A DNA stretch of 49,377 nt from Chryseobacterium gleum (GCA_945888595.1 CAMDAO010000006.1:1-49377), one strand, 5' to 3'; counted from the first letter of the stretch, positions 15,787-24,682 are shown. The notes: generated by a model from the letters alone, not told the origin. Numbers and translations are program-made.

Positions 15787-17217
15787 CTATTGTCTTCTAA
15801 ATTTCGCAATCGATTCTATGTGACCAGTATGAGGGAATTGGTCAACAAAAGAAAGTTTGTCTAATTCATATCCAGCACCAAGCAATGTTTCTGTATCTCT
15901 TGCCTGAGTGGATGGATTACAAGAAATATAAACGATGTTTTTCGCTCCTAGATCGATTACTTTTAAAAGCGTTTTTGGAGCGATACCAGCTCGTGGAGGG
16001 TCTAAAATTATTGTCCCTATTTTGCCTTGATAAGTAGGGAATTCTTTCAAAAATTTACCTACATCTGCAGCAAAGAATTCGATCGTGGATATATTATTTC
16101 TTTTAACATTTTTTCGTGCATCTAAAATGGCTTCTTCGACAATATCAACACCAATAATTTTCACATCACTTTTTCGAGTGGTTAATATTTGACCAATAGT
16201 ACCGGTTCCACAAAATAAATCCATAATTACTTCATTGGACTTAATTTCACTTTCAAATACATAATCTAACGCTTTATTATAGAGTCTTTCCGCGCATTTA
16301 GGGTTTGTTTGAAAGAAACTTTCCATACTGATTTCAAAAGACAAACCTATCAACTTCTCAATTACTTTGTCTTCTCCATAAAGCAAACGAATTGATCCAT
16401 TTTCAATTTTTGCTCGATCGGCTACGTTGTCATTGATGGTGTGTTGAAATCCTGCTAATCTCTTACCAAGAATTTTTTGTAGAAATTGAGAGAATGCTTT
16501 AGCATCAAATTTTTCTATATTTTCAGATGAGGTGACGAGATTTATCAATAATTGATCTTGAAAAAAAGATTTTCTAACAACAATATGCCTATAAAAACCT
16601 GTTTTTTGAGGTGGATGCCAAGCAGGTAGATCTGTTGATTTTAGAAAATTTCGAATATCAATCAAAACAGTTTCCATTTGTTCATCAAAAAGACCACTTG
16701 GTTTATTCAAGCTTTCCACTTTCCACCATGTACCTCTTCTTTTGAATCCGAGAGCAAACGAATTATCTATTTCTTCGCCTGTAGAAGGAACATGTTCTAT
16801 GCAGGAAAAGCTATATTCCATCTTATTTCTATAGTAGAAATGTTCAGGAGATGAAATAAATTCATCGAATACATCTTCAATATTTGGAATTTTCCCAATT
16901 CTTTTAAAAAGTTCTAAAGTAGTTTCTTTTTTCGCTTTTTCCTGTAAATGAATCGGTACAAATATATACGGGCCACCAGAAATCTCTTGAAATGAATTGA
17001 TTACCTCTAATTCAGATCTCTCCAGTATATCGATTAATTTAGCCTCGGCATATTTTTTTTTCTTTTTTTCAATACGAGCTTTAATTCGTTGACCAGGGAA
17101 AGAATTATCGACAAAAACGACGTAAAACCCATCTTCTGTGGGAACTTTTGCAATTCCTCTACCACCAAATGAATAATCTGTAATAGTTAATTCAACAACT
17201 TCTCCTCTATGAAACAC
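15787..17217 (-). CDS. rlmD: RlmD-like 23S rRNA uracil-C5 methyltransferase without Fe-S cysteines
   Basis: A 476-residue RNA m5U methyltransferase of the TrmA/RlmD family. An N-terminal TRAM domain (1-65) is followed by the SAM-binding region with MDLFCGTGTIGQ, IILDPPRAGI and the catalytic-Cys motif VYISCNPSTQARD. RlmD proteins usually bind a 4Fe-4S cluster with three cysteines in a CxxxxxCGGC motif after the TRAM domain plus one later Cys. Here the equivalent stretch (SFQEISGGPYIFVPIHLQ, residues 75-92) has none, and the later site reads LNKPSGL. The enzyme may thus be a cluster-free paralogue. Start is GTG at 17217, 18 bp after the Rrf2 stop codon. Methylation of U1939 is the family role; the exact target is not proven. 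Confidence 0.82.
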   Translation of the reverse strand: MFHRGEVVELTITDYSFGGRGIAKVPTEDGFYVVFVDNSFPGQRIKARIEKKKKKYAEAKLIDILERSELEVINSFQEISGGPYIFVPIHLQEKAKKETTLELFKRIGKIPNIEDVFDEFISSPEHFYYRNKMEYSFSCIEHVPSTGEEIDNSFALGFKRRGTWWKVESLNKPSGLFDEQMETVLIDIRNFLKSTDLPAWHPPQKTGFYRHIVVRKSFFQDQLLINLVTSSENIEKFDAKAFSQFLQKILGKRLAGFQHTINDNVADRAKIENGSIRLLYGEDKVIEKLIGLSFEISMESFFQTNPKCAERLYNKALDYVFESEIKSNEVIMDLFCGTGTIGQILTTRKSDVKIIGVDIVEEAILDARKNVKRNNISTIEFFAADVGKFLKEFPTYQGKIGTIILDPPRAGIAPKTLLKVIDLGAKNIVYISCNPSTQARDTETLLGAGYELDKLSFVDQFPHTGHIESIAKFRRQ

Positions 17218-17235
17218 GTATCTTATTTTAGTTTA

Positions 17236-17655
17236 TTATTTGTCTTTATTGATTATATCTTGAATGGTTTTCTTCTCTAATATGTTTAAGGTTTCATCCC
17301 TAACTTCCTCCATAACAAATCGAAGTCCACAGGATGTTTCATCGTCACATTCATCGCAAGGCTCGTAGTAATTTTTGCTAGCACAAGGAAGTAAAGCGAT
17401 GGGGCCATTAAATAATCTTATTATAGTAGATAGTTGAATTTCAGAAGGCTTCTTACGGGTAAAATAACCTCCACCTTTCCCCATTTTTGAACCTAAAATT
17501 CCATTTTTTTTCAAATCTAAAAGAATGGTTTCCAGAAATTTTCTTGGAATATTAGCCTCTTTAGCAATATCAACAATCAAAGTCGGTTGAGTTGGGTCTT
17601 TCTTCGCCAGGCACGTTAACGCATGAATGGCATATTTGGTTTTCTTTGAAAGCAT
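17236..17655 (-). CDS. Rrf2-family transcriptional regulator
   Basis: A 139-residue winged-helix regulator (MLSKKTKYAIHALTCLAKK, then IPRKFLETILLDLKKNGILG and GKGGGYFTRKKPSEI). The C-terminal half holds a cysteine cluster CASKNYYEPCDECDDETSCG, so an Fe-S sensing role as in IscR/NsrR relatives is plausible. It lies 41 bp after lpxA on the same strand and 18 bp before rlmD, so it may be at the end of the lipid A transcription unit. Targets are unknown. Confidence 0.88.
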   Translation of the reverse strand: MLSKKTKYAIHALTCLAKKDPTQPTLIVDIAKEANIPRKFLETILLDLKKNGILGSKMGKGGGYFTRKKPSEIQLSTIIRLFNGPIALLPCASKNYYEPCDECDDETSCGLRFVMEEVRDETLNILEKKTIQDIINKDK

Positions 17656-17696
17656 ATTCTACATTTTAATTTAGACCAAATATATTCATTGCTCTT

Positions 17697-18473
17697 TCAA
17701 TTCAGTCCTCTGATAATTCCTTTATCTGAAGTATCTATAAATCCTAAAATATTTTTTCTAATATCTGAATCTGGTATTGTTTCTAAAATAGCAGCAATTC
17801 CTTTTGTGACATTGTTATTTTGAACATATAAAATTCTATAAATATCCTCAATCTCACGCACTTGCTCATCTGAAAAACCTCTTCGTCTTATTCCTACAGA
17901 ATTAACTCCTGCATAGGTTAATGGTTCACGTGCCGCTTTGATAAAAGGTGGTACATCTTTTCTGATTAACGAAGCTCCGCCAACAAACGCATGTGCACCA
18001 ACATGTACGAATTGTTGAGCTACTACTGTACCTTCAAGAATAGCAAAATCGTCAATAACAACATGTCCAGATAATCCAACATAACTAGCTAGAATGACAT
18101 TATTACCTATTTGACAATCATGCGCAACATGCACATATGTCATTAAAAGGCAATTATTTCCGATGCGAGTCGCTAATCTATCTTTTGTTCCGCGGTGAAT
18201 CGTGACACATTCACGAATGGTAGTATTGTTTCCGATTTCAACGGTTGTGTATTCACCATCAAATTTTAAATCTTGAGGTATTACACCAATTACAGCACCT
18301 GGAAAAATTTCGCAATCTTCCCCAATTCTTGTTCCAGGGTAAAGAGAAACATTTGAATGTATTATTGATCTTGCCCCAATTTTTACATCATCGTGAATGG
18401 TTGTGAAAGGACCAATTTTCACATCTAATCCGATTGTTGAATCTGGAGATATACTTGCTAAATTGCTTATCAT
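17697..18473 (-). CDS. lpxA: UDP-N-acetylglucosamine O-acyltransferase
   Basis: A 258-residue left-handed beta-helix acyltransferase performing the first step of lipid A synthesis in the cytoplasm. Hexapeptide repeats span residues 5-185 (IGLDVKIGPFTTIHDDVKIG and following), with the catalytic-His region MTYVHVAHDCQIG and a helical C-terminal domain containing GVNSVGIRRRGFS, typical of LpxA. It overlaps the lpxC/fabZ stop by 4 bp. Confidence 0.95.
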   Translation of the reverse strand: MISNLASISPDSTIGLDVKIGPFTTIHDDVKIGARSIIHSNVSLYPGTRIGEDCEIFPGAVIGVIPQDLKFDGEYTTVEIGNNTTIRECVTIHRGTKDRLATRIGNNCLLMTYVHVAHDCQIGNNVILASYVGLSGHVVIDDFAILEGTVVAQQFVHVGAHAFVGGASLIRKDVPPFIKAAREPLTYAGVNSVGIRRRGFSDEQVREIEDIYRILYVQNNNVTKGIAAILETIPDSDIRKNILGFIDTSDKGIIRGLN

Positions 18474-19900
18474 ATGATCTCTGCTTTATCATGCACTATT
18501 TCTACTTTATCTTTCACAATTTGTGCTAGCATTTCAGCTTCCATAACCACAATGCCATTCACATATGCTTTTCCTCCCATTTCCACTAAACCTCTTCTTA
18601 TCGGAGAAAGTAAGTTTAATTCAAAAACTACGGTATCCCCTGGCACCACTTTGGATTTAAATTTTACTTTATCTATTTTCATAAAATAAGTGGAATATAA
18701 ATGAGGTTCCTCCACTTTACTTAATGCAAATATTCCACCCACTTGTGCCATTGCTTCAATTTGTAAAACACCGGGAAAAACAGGGTTTCCAGGGAAGTGC
18801 CCCGTGAAAATTGGCTCATTCATGGTGATGTTTTTTACACCGATAATATTATCTTCATTAATTTCCATGATTTTATCAACCATTAAAAAAGGATAACGAT
18901 GCGGCAACATTTTTTCGATGTCAATAATATTAAAAAGAGGTGTTTTTGTTAAATCGAAATGCCTAGGCGCTTTTAATTGAACTTTAAAGTGATTTTTAAT
19001 CATTTTAGCAAAGCGAACATTTCCTGAATGTCCTGGTCTTGCTCCAAGAATATGTGCTTTTAAAGGTTTTCCAACTAAGGCTAAATCCCCTATAATATCA
19101 AGTAATTTATGACGTGCAGGTTCATTTTCAAACTGTAATTTGATTGTATTCAAAACACCAATTCCATCCAATGAAATCTTTAATTCCTCCTTTTTCAATA
19201 ACTTAGCTAAATTGTCAAGTTCTTCTTGGGAAACATCTGTCCGTTCAACCAAAACAATGGCGTTGTCTAAATCACCTCCTTTAATTAAATTATTTTTAGC
19301 TAAAAACTCTAATTCACGAAGAAAAACAAAAGTTCTACATTTAGCTATTTCTTCCTTGAATTCACTAATATCATATATTCCCGCATGCTGTGTCCCTAAT
19401 ACAGGTGATTTATAATCTACCATTACGGTAACCCTATAAGCTGGGTCTGGAATAGCTAAAAATTCAATACCTTTTTCTATATCTTCAAATTTTAGAATTT
19501 CATTTAATTCAAGATATTCTCTATCAGCTTCTAGTTCTGAATAGCCTACTTTTTCAAATGCATTAACAAATAATAATGAACTTCCATCCATAATTGGAAT
19601 CTCAGGGCCGTCAATTTTAATTAACGCGTTATCCACCTGCATTCCGTATAGAGCTGCTAATACATGTTCAGTGGTGTATACTCTAACACCATTATGTTCT
19701 AAAGTGGTTCCGCGGTCCGTTGCAACCACCAAATCACAATCAGCATTAATTATTGGTTGATTTTCTAGATCAACACGTTGGAATTTATATCCATGATTAG
19801 CAGGTGCCGGACAAATTTCAATATTTACTTTTTCTCCAGTATGTAGTCCAATTCCACTTAATAAGACAGCTTCTTTTAATGTTCGTTGCTTTTCAGCCAT
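18470..19900 (-). CDS. lpxC: Bifunctional LpxC deacetylase / FabZ dehydratase
   Basis: A 476-residue fusion characteristic of Bacteroidota. Residues 1-310 are the zinc-dependent UDP-3-O-acyl-GlcNAc deacetylase LpxC, with VLLSGIGLHTGEKV, VYTTEHVLAALYG (zinc His), RHKLLDIIGDLALVG and GARPGHSGN. Residues 325-476 are the 3-hydroxyacyl-ACP dehydratase FabZ, with LPHRYPFLMVDKI and GHFPGNPVFPGVLQIEAMAQ, containing the catalytic His and Glu. It links the second lipid A step with supply of fatty acyl chains. It starts one base after lpxD ends and overlaps lpxA. Confidence 0.97.
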   Translation of the reverse strand: MAEKQRTLKEAVLLSGIGLHTGEKVNIEICPAPANHGYKFQRVDLENQPIINADCDLVVATDRGTTLEHNGVRVYTTEHVLAALYGMQVDNALIKIDGPEIPIMDGSSLLFVNAFEKVGYSELEADREYLELNEILKFEDIEKGIEFLAIPDPAYRVTVMVDYKSPVLGTQHAGIYDISEFKEEIAKCRTFVFLRELEFLAKNNLIKGGDLDNAIVLVERTDVSQEELDNLAKLLKKEELKISLDGIGVLNTIKLQFENEPARHKLLDIIGDLALVGKPLKAHILGARPGHSGNVRFAKMIKNHFKVQLKAPRHFDLTKTPLFNIIDIEKMLPHRYPFLMVDKIMEINEDNIIGVKNITMNEPIFTGHFPGNPVFPGVLQIEAMAQVGGIFALSKVEEPHLYSTYFMKIDKVKFKSKVVPGDTVVFELNLLSPIRRGLVEMGGKAYVNGIVVMEAEMLAQIVKDKVEIVHDKAEII

Positions 19901-19901
19901 T

Positions 19902-20948
19902 CTATATTTTTGCTTTAGTTAATTCTTTTAATTTATTTTCTAAATCTTGAAGTCGATTTAATATTTGAGGTAATTTTCTAAACCCAAAGTATGATTTTTT
20001 AAAATCTTCCAAAGGAATACCTGGAGAACCCATTAATGTATCTGCTTTTTTTACAGTGGATGGAATTCCAGACTGTGCAACTATTTTTGTACCATCAGCA
20101 ATGTGAAGATGTCCGCCAATTCCGCTTTGTCCGCCAATCATTACTCCTTTACCAATTTTAGCTGAACCGGAAACACCGACCTGAGCTGCCATAACTGTAT
20201 GCTCTCCCACATCAGCATTGTGACCTATTTGTACTAGATTATCTAATTTCACTCCTGTTCGGATAAATGTTGAACCCATTGTAGCTCTGTCGATTGTAGA
20301 GTTAGATCCAATTTCAACATTATCTTCCAAAATGACATTTCCAATTTGAGGTATCTTTTTATATTCCCCATTTTCATTAGGGGCAAATCCAAAACCATCA
20401 GCACCAATGATTACTCCAGCGTGCAAAATACAATTGTTACCAATTATGCAATCCGCATAGACCGTAGCTCCCGGGTGAAGTATGCAATTATCTCCAATCG
20501 TGACATTTTCCCCTACGTAAACATGCGGATAAAGCACGACATTATTTCCGATTTTTGAGCCATCCCCAATATACCCAAAAGCACCTAAATAAAGATCGGT
20601 TCCTACAGAAGCCGACTCCGAAATAAAAGAAGGCGATTCAATTTTGGGCTGTTTCTTTTTCATTTGGTCATAGAACTCAAGTAACTTTGCAAAGCACGAA
20701 TAGGCATCTTCTACTTTTACGAGCGTCAATGTTGCAGGAAGAGGTTTTGAAGGCGTGAAACTATCGTTAACAATGCAAATAGAGGCTCCAGTTGTATAAA
20801 TAAATTCTTCATATTTAGGATTAGATAGAAAAGAAAGGGTTCCAATTGTCCCCTCTTCAATTTTAGATAATCCTTTTACGGCAACGTCTGAATTACCGAC
20901 AACTTGGCCATTTAATATGCCTGCTATTTGTTCTGCTGAAAATTCCAT
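19902..20948 (-). CDS. lpxD: UDP-3-O-acylglucosamine N-acyltransferase
   Basis: A 348-residue acyltransferase for the third lipid A step. The N-terminal uridine-binding domain (1-100) includes [21 protein letters not shown] hexapeptide beta-helix follows (about 105-310) with the catalytic-His segment [13 protein letters not shown] and [11 protein letters not shown], and a C-terminal helix. It is the first gene of the lpxD-lpxC/fabZ-lpxA operon. A consensus -7 box lies four bases upstream of the ATG. Confidence 0.95.
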   Translation of the reverse strand: MEFSAEQIAGILNGQVVGNSDVAVKGLSKIEEGTIGTLSFLSNPKYEEFIYTTGASICIVNDSFTPSKPLPATLTLVKVEDAYSCFAKLLEFYDQMKKKQPKIESPSFISESASVGTDLYLGAFGYIGDGSKIGNNVVLYPHVYVGENVTIGDNCILHPGATVYADCIIGNNCILHAGVIIGADGFGFAPNENGEYKKIPQIGNVILEDNVEIGSNSTIDRATMGSTFIRTGVKLDNLVQIGHNADVGEHTVMAAQVGVSGSAKIGKGVMIGGQSGIGGHLHIADGTKIVAQSGIPSTVKKADTLMGSPGIPLEDFKKSYFGFRKLPQILNRLQDLENKLKELTKAKI

Positions 20949-20952
20949 TGCT

Positions 20953-20960
20953 CAAATTTA
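20953..20960 (-). promoter_or_regulatory. -7 box of the lpx operon, leaderless position
   Basis: The minus strand reads TAAATTTG, a match to TAnnTTTG, four bases before the lpxD ATG. A transcript from it would begin at or very near the start codon. The same arrangement is seen at dnaB and mtaB. Confidence 0.5.
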
Positions 20961-21025
20961 TAAAAAACTATAGTTCTATCCTCCTAAATAACGATTGAAT
21001 TATCAACAACGTTTGTTTTAGAAAA

Positions 21026-21727
21026 TTATTCGCAACTATTTTTGAAGGGAATAACAAAGTTGGTGATATTTAATTTGTTCTTGTACCAAATCACATTAGC
21101 TCCAATTTTTCTGCCTTTATTATCTGTAAAAACTAAGTAATGATCAGGTTTTGGTGTTGCTCGCAGATGTGATTTCGAATAGTCGATTTTCCCCGATTTT
21201 TTTAAATATTTTAAAATATCCTTTGGATTAATTAAACCTAAGACATCTTGCTGACAGCTAACACTTGCACTAGAATCAGGAAATATTAGATTATCATCAT
21301 TTGGGAAATAGATTAAATCACCAAATCCGCCCCTTGTATTTTTAATTTTCAATGCATTTTTTTTCGAGAAATGAATTTCTGAGATAAAACTTTCTTTCGC
21401 AAGTGTAAAGAAAAATTTCATTTTTCCATGCGAAGGAATTTCTTTTTCAACCACATAAACTTTCGGATTACCTTCTTTTTTGCTTTCATCGAAAAGAACT
21501 TCTCCATCATTCAAGACCAATGTGAGGTCTTTTTTCGTTAAACCAAAGTTCTTTAATTGATTTTCTTCTGATTCAGGTAATACCAAAACCCTATCTAAGA
21601 TACTGTTTTTAACTCGATTATCTGGAAGCCAGCTGCACCCTCGATTTTGAAAAAAGAAAACAACAAAAATAAGTCCAATACCAAAGCCTATTCCGTAATA
21701 TTTTAATCTACTGAAAAAAGAATCCAT
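21026..21727 (-). CDS. Membrane-anchored protein of unknown function (DUF4258-like)
   Basis: A 233-residue protein with one N-terminal membrane helix (YYGIGFGIGLIFVVFFFQ) and a mainly extracytoplasmic remainder starting RGCSWLPDNRVKNSIL. It resembles Bacteroidota proteins labelled DUF4258, but I am not sure of that label. The C-terminal part includes two Cys (SVSCQQD and a terminal NSCE). It sits between lpxD and trxA on the same strand, with the trxA terminator upstream, so it is a separate unit or the start of the lpx region. Function unknown. Confidence 0.7.
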   Translation of the reverse strand: MDSFFSRLKYYGIGFGIGLIFVVFFFQNRGCSWLPDNRVKNSILDRVLVLPESEENQLKNFGLTKKDLTLVLNDGEVLFDESKKEGNPKVYVVEKEIPSHGKMKFFFTLAKESFISEIHFSKKNALKIKNTRGGFGDLIYFPNDDNLIFPDSSASVSCQQDVLGLINPKDILKYLKKSGKIDYSKSHLRATPKPDHYLVFTDNKGRKIGANVIWYKNKLNITNFVIPFKNSCE

Positions 21728-21802
21728 TTTATTTTATTTTGAAAGTAAAGATAGGTATATTTCAGACGAAAAGACACAAGATTTCAAGTATAAATTTAGG
21801 AC

Positions 21803-21837
21803 AAAAAAAAAGACACGCATTTAATCACGTGTCTTTT
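21803..21837 (-). terminator. Intrinsic terminator of trxA
   Basis: A 9-bp stem (AAAGACACG at 21809-21817, CGTGTCTTT at 21828-21836) has a 10-nt loop and an A-run on the plus strand that gives a U-tract on the minus-strand transcript. It lies 35 bp beyond the trxA stop codon. A few T on the other side could make it weakly bidirectional. Confidence 0.85.
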
Positions 21838-21872
21838 AAAAAGTCTTAAAACCCTTCAGTCTTGTATTATTA

Positions 21873-22193
21873 TCAGTTCAATAATGCTTCTAATTTAGCT
21901 GCTAATTGTGCTTTTGGAACTGCACCTACAGATTTATCAGCAACTTCGCCGTTCTTAATAAATAGGATAGTAGGAATATTTCTCACTCCAAATGACCCTG
22001 AAACTCCTGGATTTTCATCAACGTTCACTTTCCCTATAATTGCTTTTCCTTCATATTCAGTGTGCAATTCATCAACGATTGGTCCAACCATTCGACAAGG
22101 TCCACACCATTCAGCCCAAAAATCAACTAAAACGGGTAATTTAGAATTTAATACTACTTCTTCGAAGTTTGCGTCTGTAATTTCAACTGCCAT
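21873..22193 (-). CDS. trxA: Thioredoxin
   Basis: A 106-residue classic cytoplasmic thioredoxin with the redox motif WAEWCGPCRM, the cis-Pro region RNIPTILFIKNG and no signal peptide. It reduces protein disulfides with thioredoxin reductase. It is a single-gene unit with its own -7 box (22232-22239) and terminator. Confidence 0.96.
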   Translation of the reverse strand: MAVEITDANFEEVVLNSKLPVLVDFWAEWCGPCRMVGPIVDELHTEYEGKAIIGKVNVDENPGVSGSFGVRNIPTILFIKNGEVADKSVGAVPKAQLAAKLEALLN

Positions 22194-22231
22194 AATCTAT
22201 TTTTATTAATTTGTTAATCGTTTTATTGTGC

Positions 22232-22239
22232 AAAGTTAA
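22232..22239 (-). promoter_or_regulatory. -7 box of trxA
   Basis: The minus strand reads TAACTTTG, a full match to TAnnTTTG, 38 bp upstream of the trxA ATG, giving a normal leader of about 30 nt. No TTG at -33 spacing was clear. Confidence 0.5.
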
Positions 22240-22317
22240 TTCTTCTCCCTTCATTTATCAATAATTTTGCCAAGTAAAATATGCTGTCAAATTGGCATCC
22301 TATTTTTTAGAAAAGAT

Positions 22318-22437
22318 TTTAGATCGCTGCGCTTTTAGATATTAGACTGCCATACTCCTAGAATGCTTAGCTTTGTCTATGAGTTCCTACAAAAGGAACG
22401 GTCTAAAGTCTAAAAATCTAATGTCTTATAAAGTCTA
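22318..22437. repeat. Intergenic repeat D (GATCGCT / AGTCTAAA family)
   Basis: It carries the core AGATCGCTGCGCTTTTAGAT (22321-22340), a perfect small hairpin GTTCCT-ACAAA-AGGAAC (22383-22399), then GGTCTAAAGTCTAAAAATC and AATGTCTTATAAAGTCTAA up to the stop of the adjacent gene. The 13-mer GTCTAAAAATCTA is shared with the copies at 15670 and 26948. It lies between trxA and the end of the TerC operon and may end transcription of the latter. Confidence 0.65.
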
Positions 22438-22833
22438 ATTTTCAATGGTGAATCTTTTCATTGTTTTTTGGTTATCTGTTTCTAATTGATAGAAATACGT
22501 TTGATTCGGAACAGTTTTGGTATCAAAGCGAACTATTTTTCCTCCTTCAGAGATTAGTTCTTCATAAATTTTAGAGTGAAAACTTAAATCGTCATTTAGA
22601 AGATTAATAATTACATTTCTTTCTCTTTTTGTTGTGAAATAGAATTCAACTTCTCCTTTTGCTGGATGCGTTTCAAGCTCATTTAATAAGCAATAGTCGT
22701 CAGGAGCGATTTCTCTCTTTCCTAGATAGGCAAGAAATTTTTTGTAGGAAATTACAAGCAGTAATAGTCCCAAACTTACCCCAAGTACACCAAGTACTAC
22801 TTTTACGATGCTAAATCCCATTAATAGTGTCAT
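22435..22833 (-). CDS. Small membrane-anchored protein of unknown function
   Basis: A 132-residue protein with one N-terminal membrane helix (VVLGVLGVSLGLLLLVISYKKF) followed by about 70 residues predicted as beta strands (GEVEFYFTTKRERNVIINLL and NQTYFYQLETDNQKTMKRF). I do not recognise the family. The start may be either the first Met at 22833, which gives a 4-bp overlap with the DUF493 gene, or Met5. It is the last gene of the TerC operon. Confidence 0.65.
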   Translation of the reverse strand: MTLLMGFSIVKVVLGVLGVSLGLLLLVISYKKFLAYLGKREIAPDDYCLLNELETHPAKGEVEFYFTTKRERNVIINLLNDDLSFHSKIYEELISEGGKIVRFDTKTVPNQTYFYQLETDNQKTMKRFTIEN

Positions 22834-23099
22834 AGTGCCATCAGTCCTTTAATTTTTGTAGCATTTTCATATTTTTCAATGATAGAATCGACATCTAACA
22901 TTAATTCTTTTATGCTGATACTTGCAAATTTACCAGTTTTTGATTCATGAATCGTAATCTCTGCAGATTCTTCATTAAATAAAGCGATTGTGAGCGCTAT
23001 ATTTTCGGATGTATTTGGAAAGATGAACTTGAACATATACACGTTGGGCCATTCTTCCAATTCTAATTGTTTCCGAAGGTTTAAATACGGATCAGCCAT
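22830..23099 (-). CDS. DUF493 family protein
   Basis: An 89-residue protein of the DUF493/YbeD family, small alpha-beta proteins with an ACT-like fold. Recognisable parts are WPNVYMFKFIFPNTSENI and FASISIKELMLDVDSIIEKY. No catalytic role is known; E. coli YbeD lies next to lipoate genes, but nothing here supports that link. It overlaps the upstream gene by 8 bp and the downstream one by 4 bp. Confidence 0.82.
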   Translation of the reverse strand: MADPYLNLRKQLELEEWPNVYMFKFIFPNTSENIALTIALFNEESAEITIHESKTGKFASISIKELMLDVDSIIEKYENATKIKGLMAL

Positions 23100-23679
23100 T
23101 ATTTTCTAATTTTCGGCACAAAGATAATCGTTTAGCTTCGTGGATTAACAAAATAGGTGAAATGTTTCTTTTGGAATTTAAATCGTCGAATGTAAATCCC
23201 CCTAGCTTATTGAATTCTTGGATTGCTAATAATAATTCCATTGGATCAATTTCCTTGGAGATCGCAATTTCTTTTTCAATGAAATCTTCCTCAATCGTCC
23301 AATTTTGATAATAGCTGCTTCGCAGTTGCAATAGTTCATGTATCAGAGCAGATAATTCAGGCACAGTAGTACTTTGTGAAATTTTATTTTTCAACAAATT
23401 TAAGTTCTGCTGATAATAATTAAATGTTTCTAAAATTGAATCAGAAATGGAATGCTTTAGATCTATAGATTTTGTGTGATGTATTTCAAGTTGACCAGAA
23501 AAAAATAAATAGGAGGAATGCATTTGCTTCATTTTTTTTTCTTTTGCTAAAAACACCTTATGAAATGGAGGCGAAGAAAGAAAGAATTGCTTGTATTCAA
23601 AAACGCGTTGTTCATAGAGATCCTCTATATCTTCATCTTCCGAGTGCGGGAAGAATAGAAAGGCCTCTTCCTTCGTCAT
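23092..23679 (-). CDS. Helical protein of unknown function, possibly J-domain-like
   Basis: A 195-residue cytoplasmic protein that looks almost entirely helical. The first 60 residues (EDIEDLYEQRVFEYKQFFLS then KEKKMKQMHSSYLFFSG) loosely resemble the helices of a DnaJ/HscB J-domain, but the HPD motif needed to stimulate Hsp70 is absent. A DUF493-like partner and TerC neighbour give no clear role. It starts 5 bp after the TerC gene ends. Confidence 0.65.
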   Translation of the reverse strand: MTKEEAFLFFPHSEDEDIEDLYEQRVFEYKQFFLSSPPFHKVFLAKEKKMKQMHSSYLFFSGQLEIHHTKSIDLKHSISDSILETFNYYQQNLNLLKNKISQSTTVPELSALIHELLQLRSSYYQNWTIEEDFIEKEIAISKEIDPMELLLAIQEFNKLGGFTFDDLNSKRNISPILLIHEAKRLSLCRKLENNG

Positions 23680-23684
23680 ATGAA

Positions 23685-24449
23685 TTAATTATTCGGAGTA
23701 GGATTATGGTTTCTTTGATTTTTCCGCATTTTTATGTTCATGAACTCAATGATCAGCGAGAATGCCATTGCGAAATAGATATAATTTTTATTGATTTCGT
23801 ATGCAAAAGATTCACCAATTAAAATTACGCCAATAGCTACTAGAAAAGCCAAAGCAATCATTTTTATAGAAGGACGCCCATTGATGAAATCACTCACTTG
23901 TTTAGCGAAAATCAACATGATTATCATAGAAATAATCACAGCTAAATATATGATAATCATAGGGTTTGCATGTAATTCTTTTTGTATGCTAGTGGTCAAT
24001 CCGATGGCTGTTATTATTGAGTCAAAACTAAAAACGATATCTATTAGAACGATTTGAAGTATTACAGCGGATAAATTGTCTTTCTTCTTTTTTTCTTTTG
24101 CATCAAGCCCTTGAATGCTTTCTAACATCTCTTGTCCGCTTTTGTAAACTAAAAATAATCCACCTACTAATAAAACTAAATCATGTCCGCTAAAAAATTT
24201 CATACCTGCTATCGTACCTAAAGAATACGTGAGACTCATCAACCATGCAGCAATTGTAAGCAGTAATAAACGAACGATTAAAGCTAGTGCTAAGCCTATT
24301 TGTCTGGCTATTTTTTGATTTTTAGCTTGTAGTTTGTCAGTTATAATTGAGATGAAAATAATATTATCTATTCCTAAAATGATTTCCAAAAAGGTTAGCA
24401 TGAGAAGGTAGAAAAGACCATCTACTGTTGTTAAAACTGAAAAATCCAT
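23685..24449 (-). CDS. TerC family integral membrane protein
   Basis: A 254-residue membrane protein with seven or so helices. The TerC signatures EIILGIDNIIFISIITDKL (with the Asp in the first helix) and IVLIDIVFSFDSIITAIG are clear, and the C-terminal ESFAYEINKNYIYFAMAFSL is typical. Family members are linked to metal export or to metalation of exported enzymes (Mn2+ in YceF/YkoY/Alx relatives). First gene of a four-gene minus-strand operon. Confidence 0.88.
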   Translation of the reverse strand: MDFSVLTTVDGLFYLLMLTFLEIILGIDNIIFISIITDKLQAKNQKIARQIGLALALIVRLLLLTIAAWLMSLTYSLGTIAGMKFFSGHDLVLLVGGLFLVYKSGQEMLESIQGLDAKEKKKKDNLSAVILQIVLIDIVFSFDSIITAIGLTTSIQKELHANPMIIIYLAVIISMIIMLIFAKQVSDFINGRPSIKMIALAFLVAIGVILIGESFAYEINKNYIYFAMAFSLIIEFMNIKMRKNQRNHNPTPNN

Positions 24450-24674
24450 TACTATTTTACTATTATTATTTGAGTGTAAAAGTAATAAAAGAAATTGAAC
24501 TCCGGACTAAAACTATCAAGATTTAATCAAGTAACTAATGAATTATAGAGCTAAATAAAATAGGGGAAAGTAGCTGCTAGTATGGTTTTATCTTAATTGT
24601 CTTTTGTGCGATTGTGTGACTTCTAACTATAAGACTTTTGTCTAAAAAAGAGAGATAACTTCGAAAATTATAAT

Positions 24675-24682
24675 TACTTTTG
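24675..24682 (+). promoter_or_regulatory. -7 box of purL
   Basis: TACTTTTG matches TAnnTTTG and ends 18 bp before the ATG at 24701. It overlaps a possible TTG start at 24680, which therefore cannot be used from this promoter; this decides the purL start. Confidence 0.5.

Noticed and set aside
24633-24648. AGACTTTTGTCT near 24633 as a terminator or further repeat copy
   Set aside because: The stem is only four bases and it lacks the repeat core.
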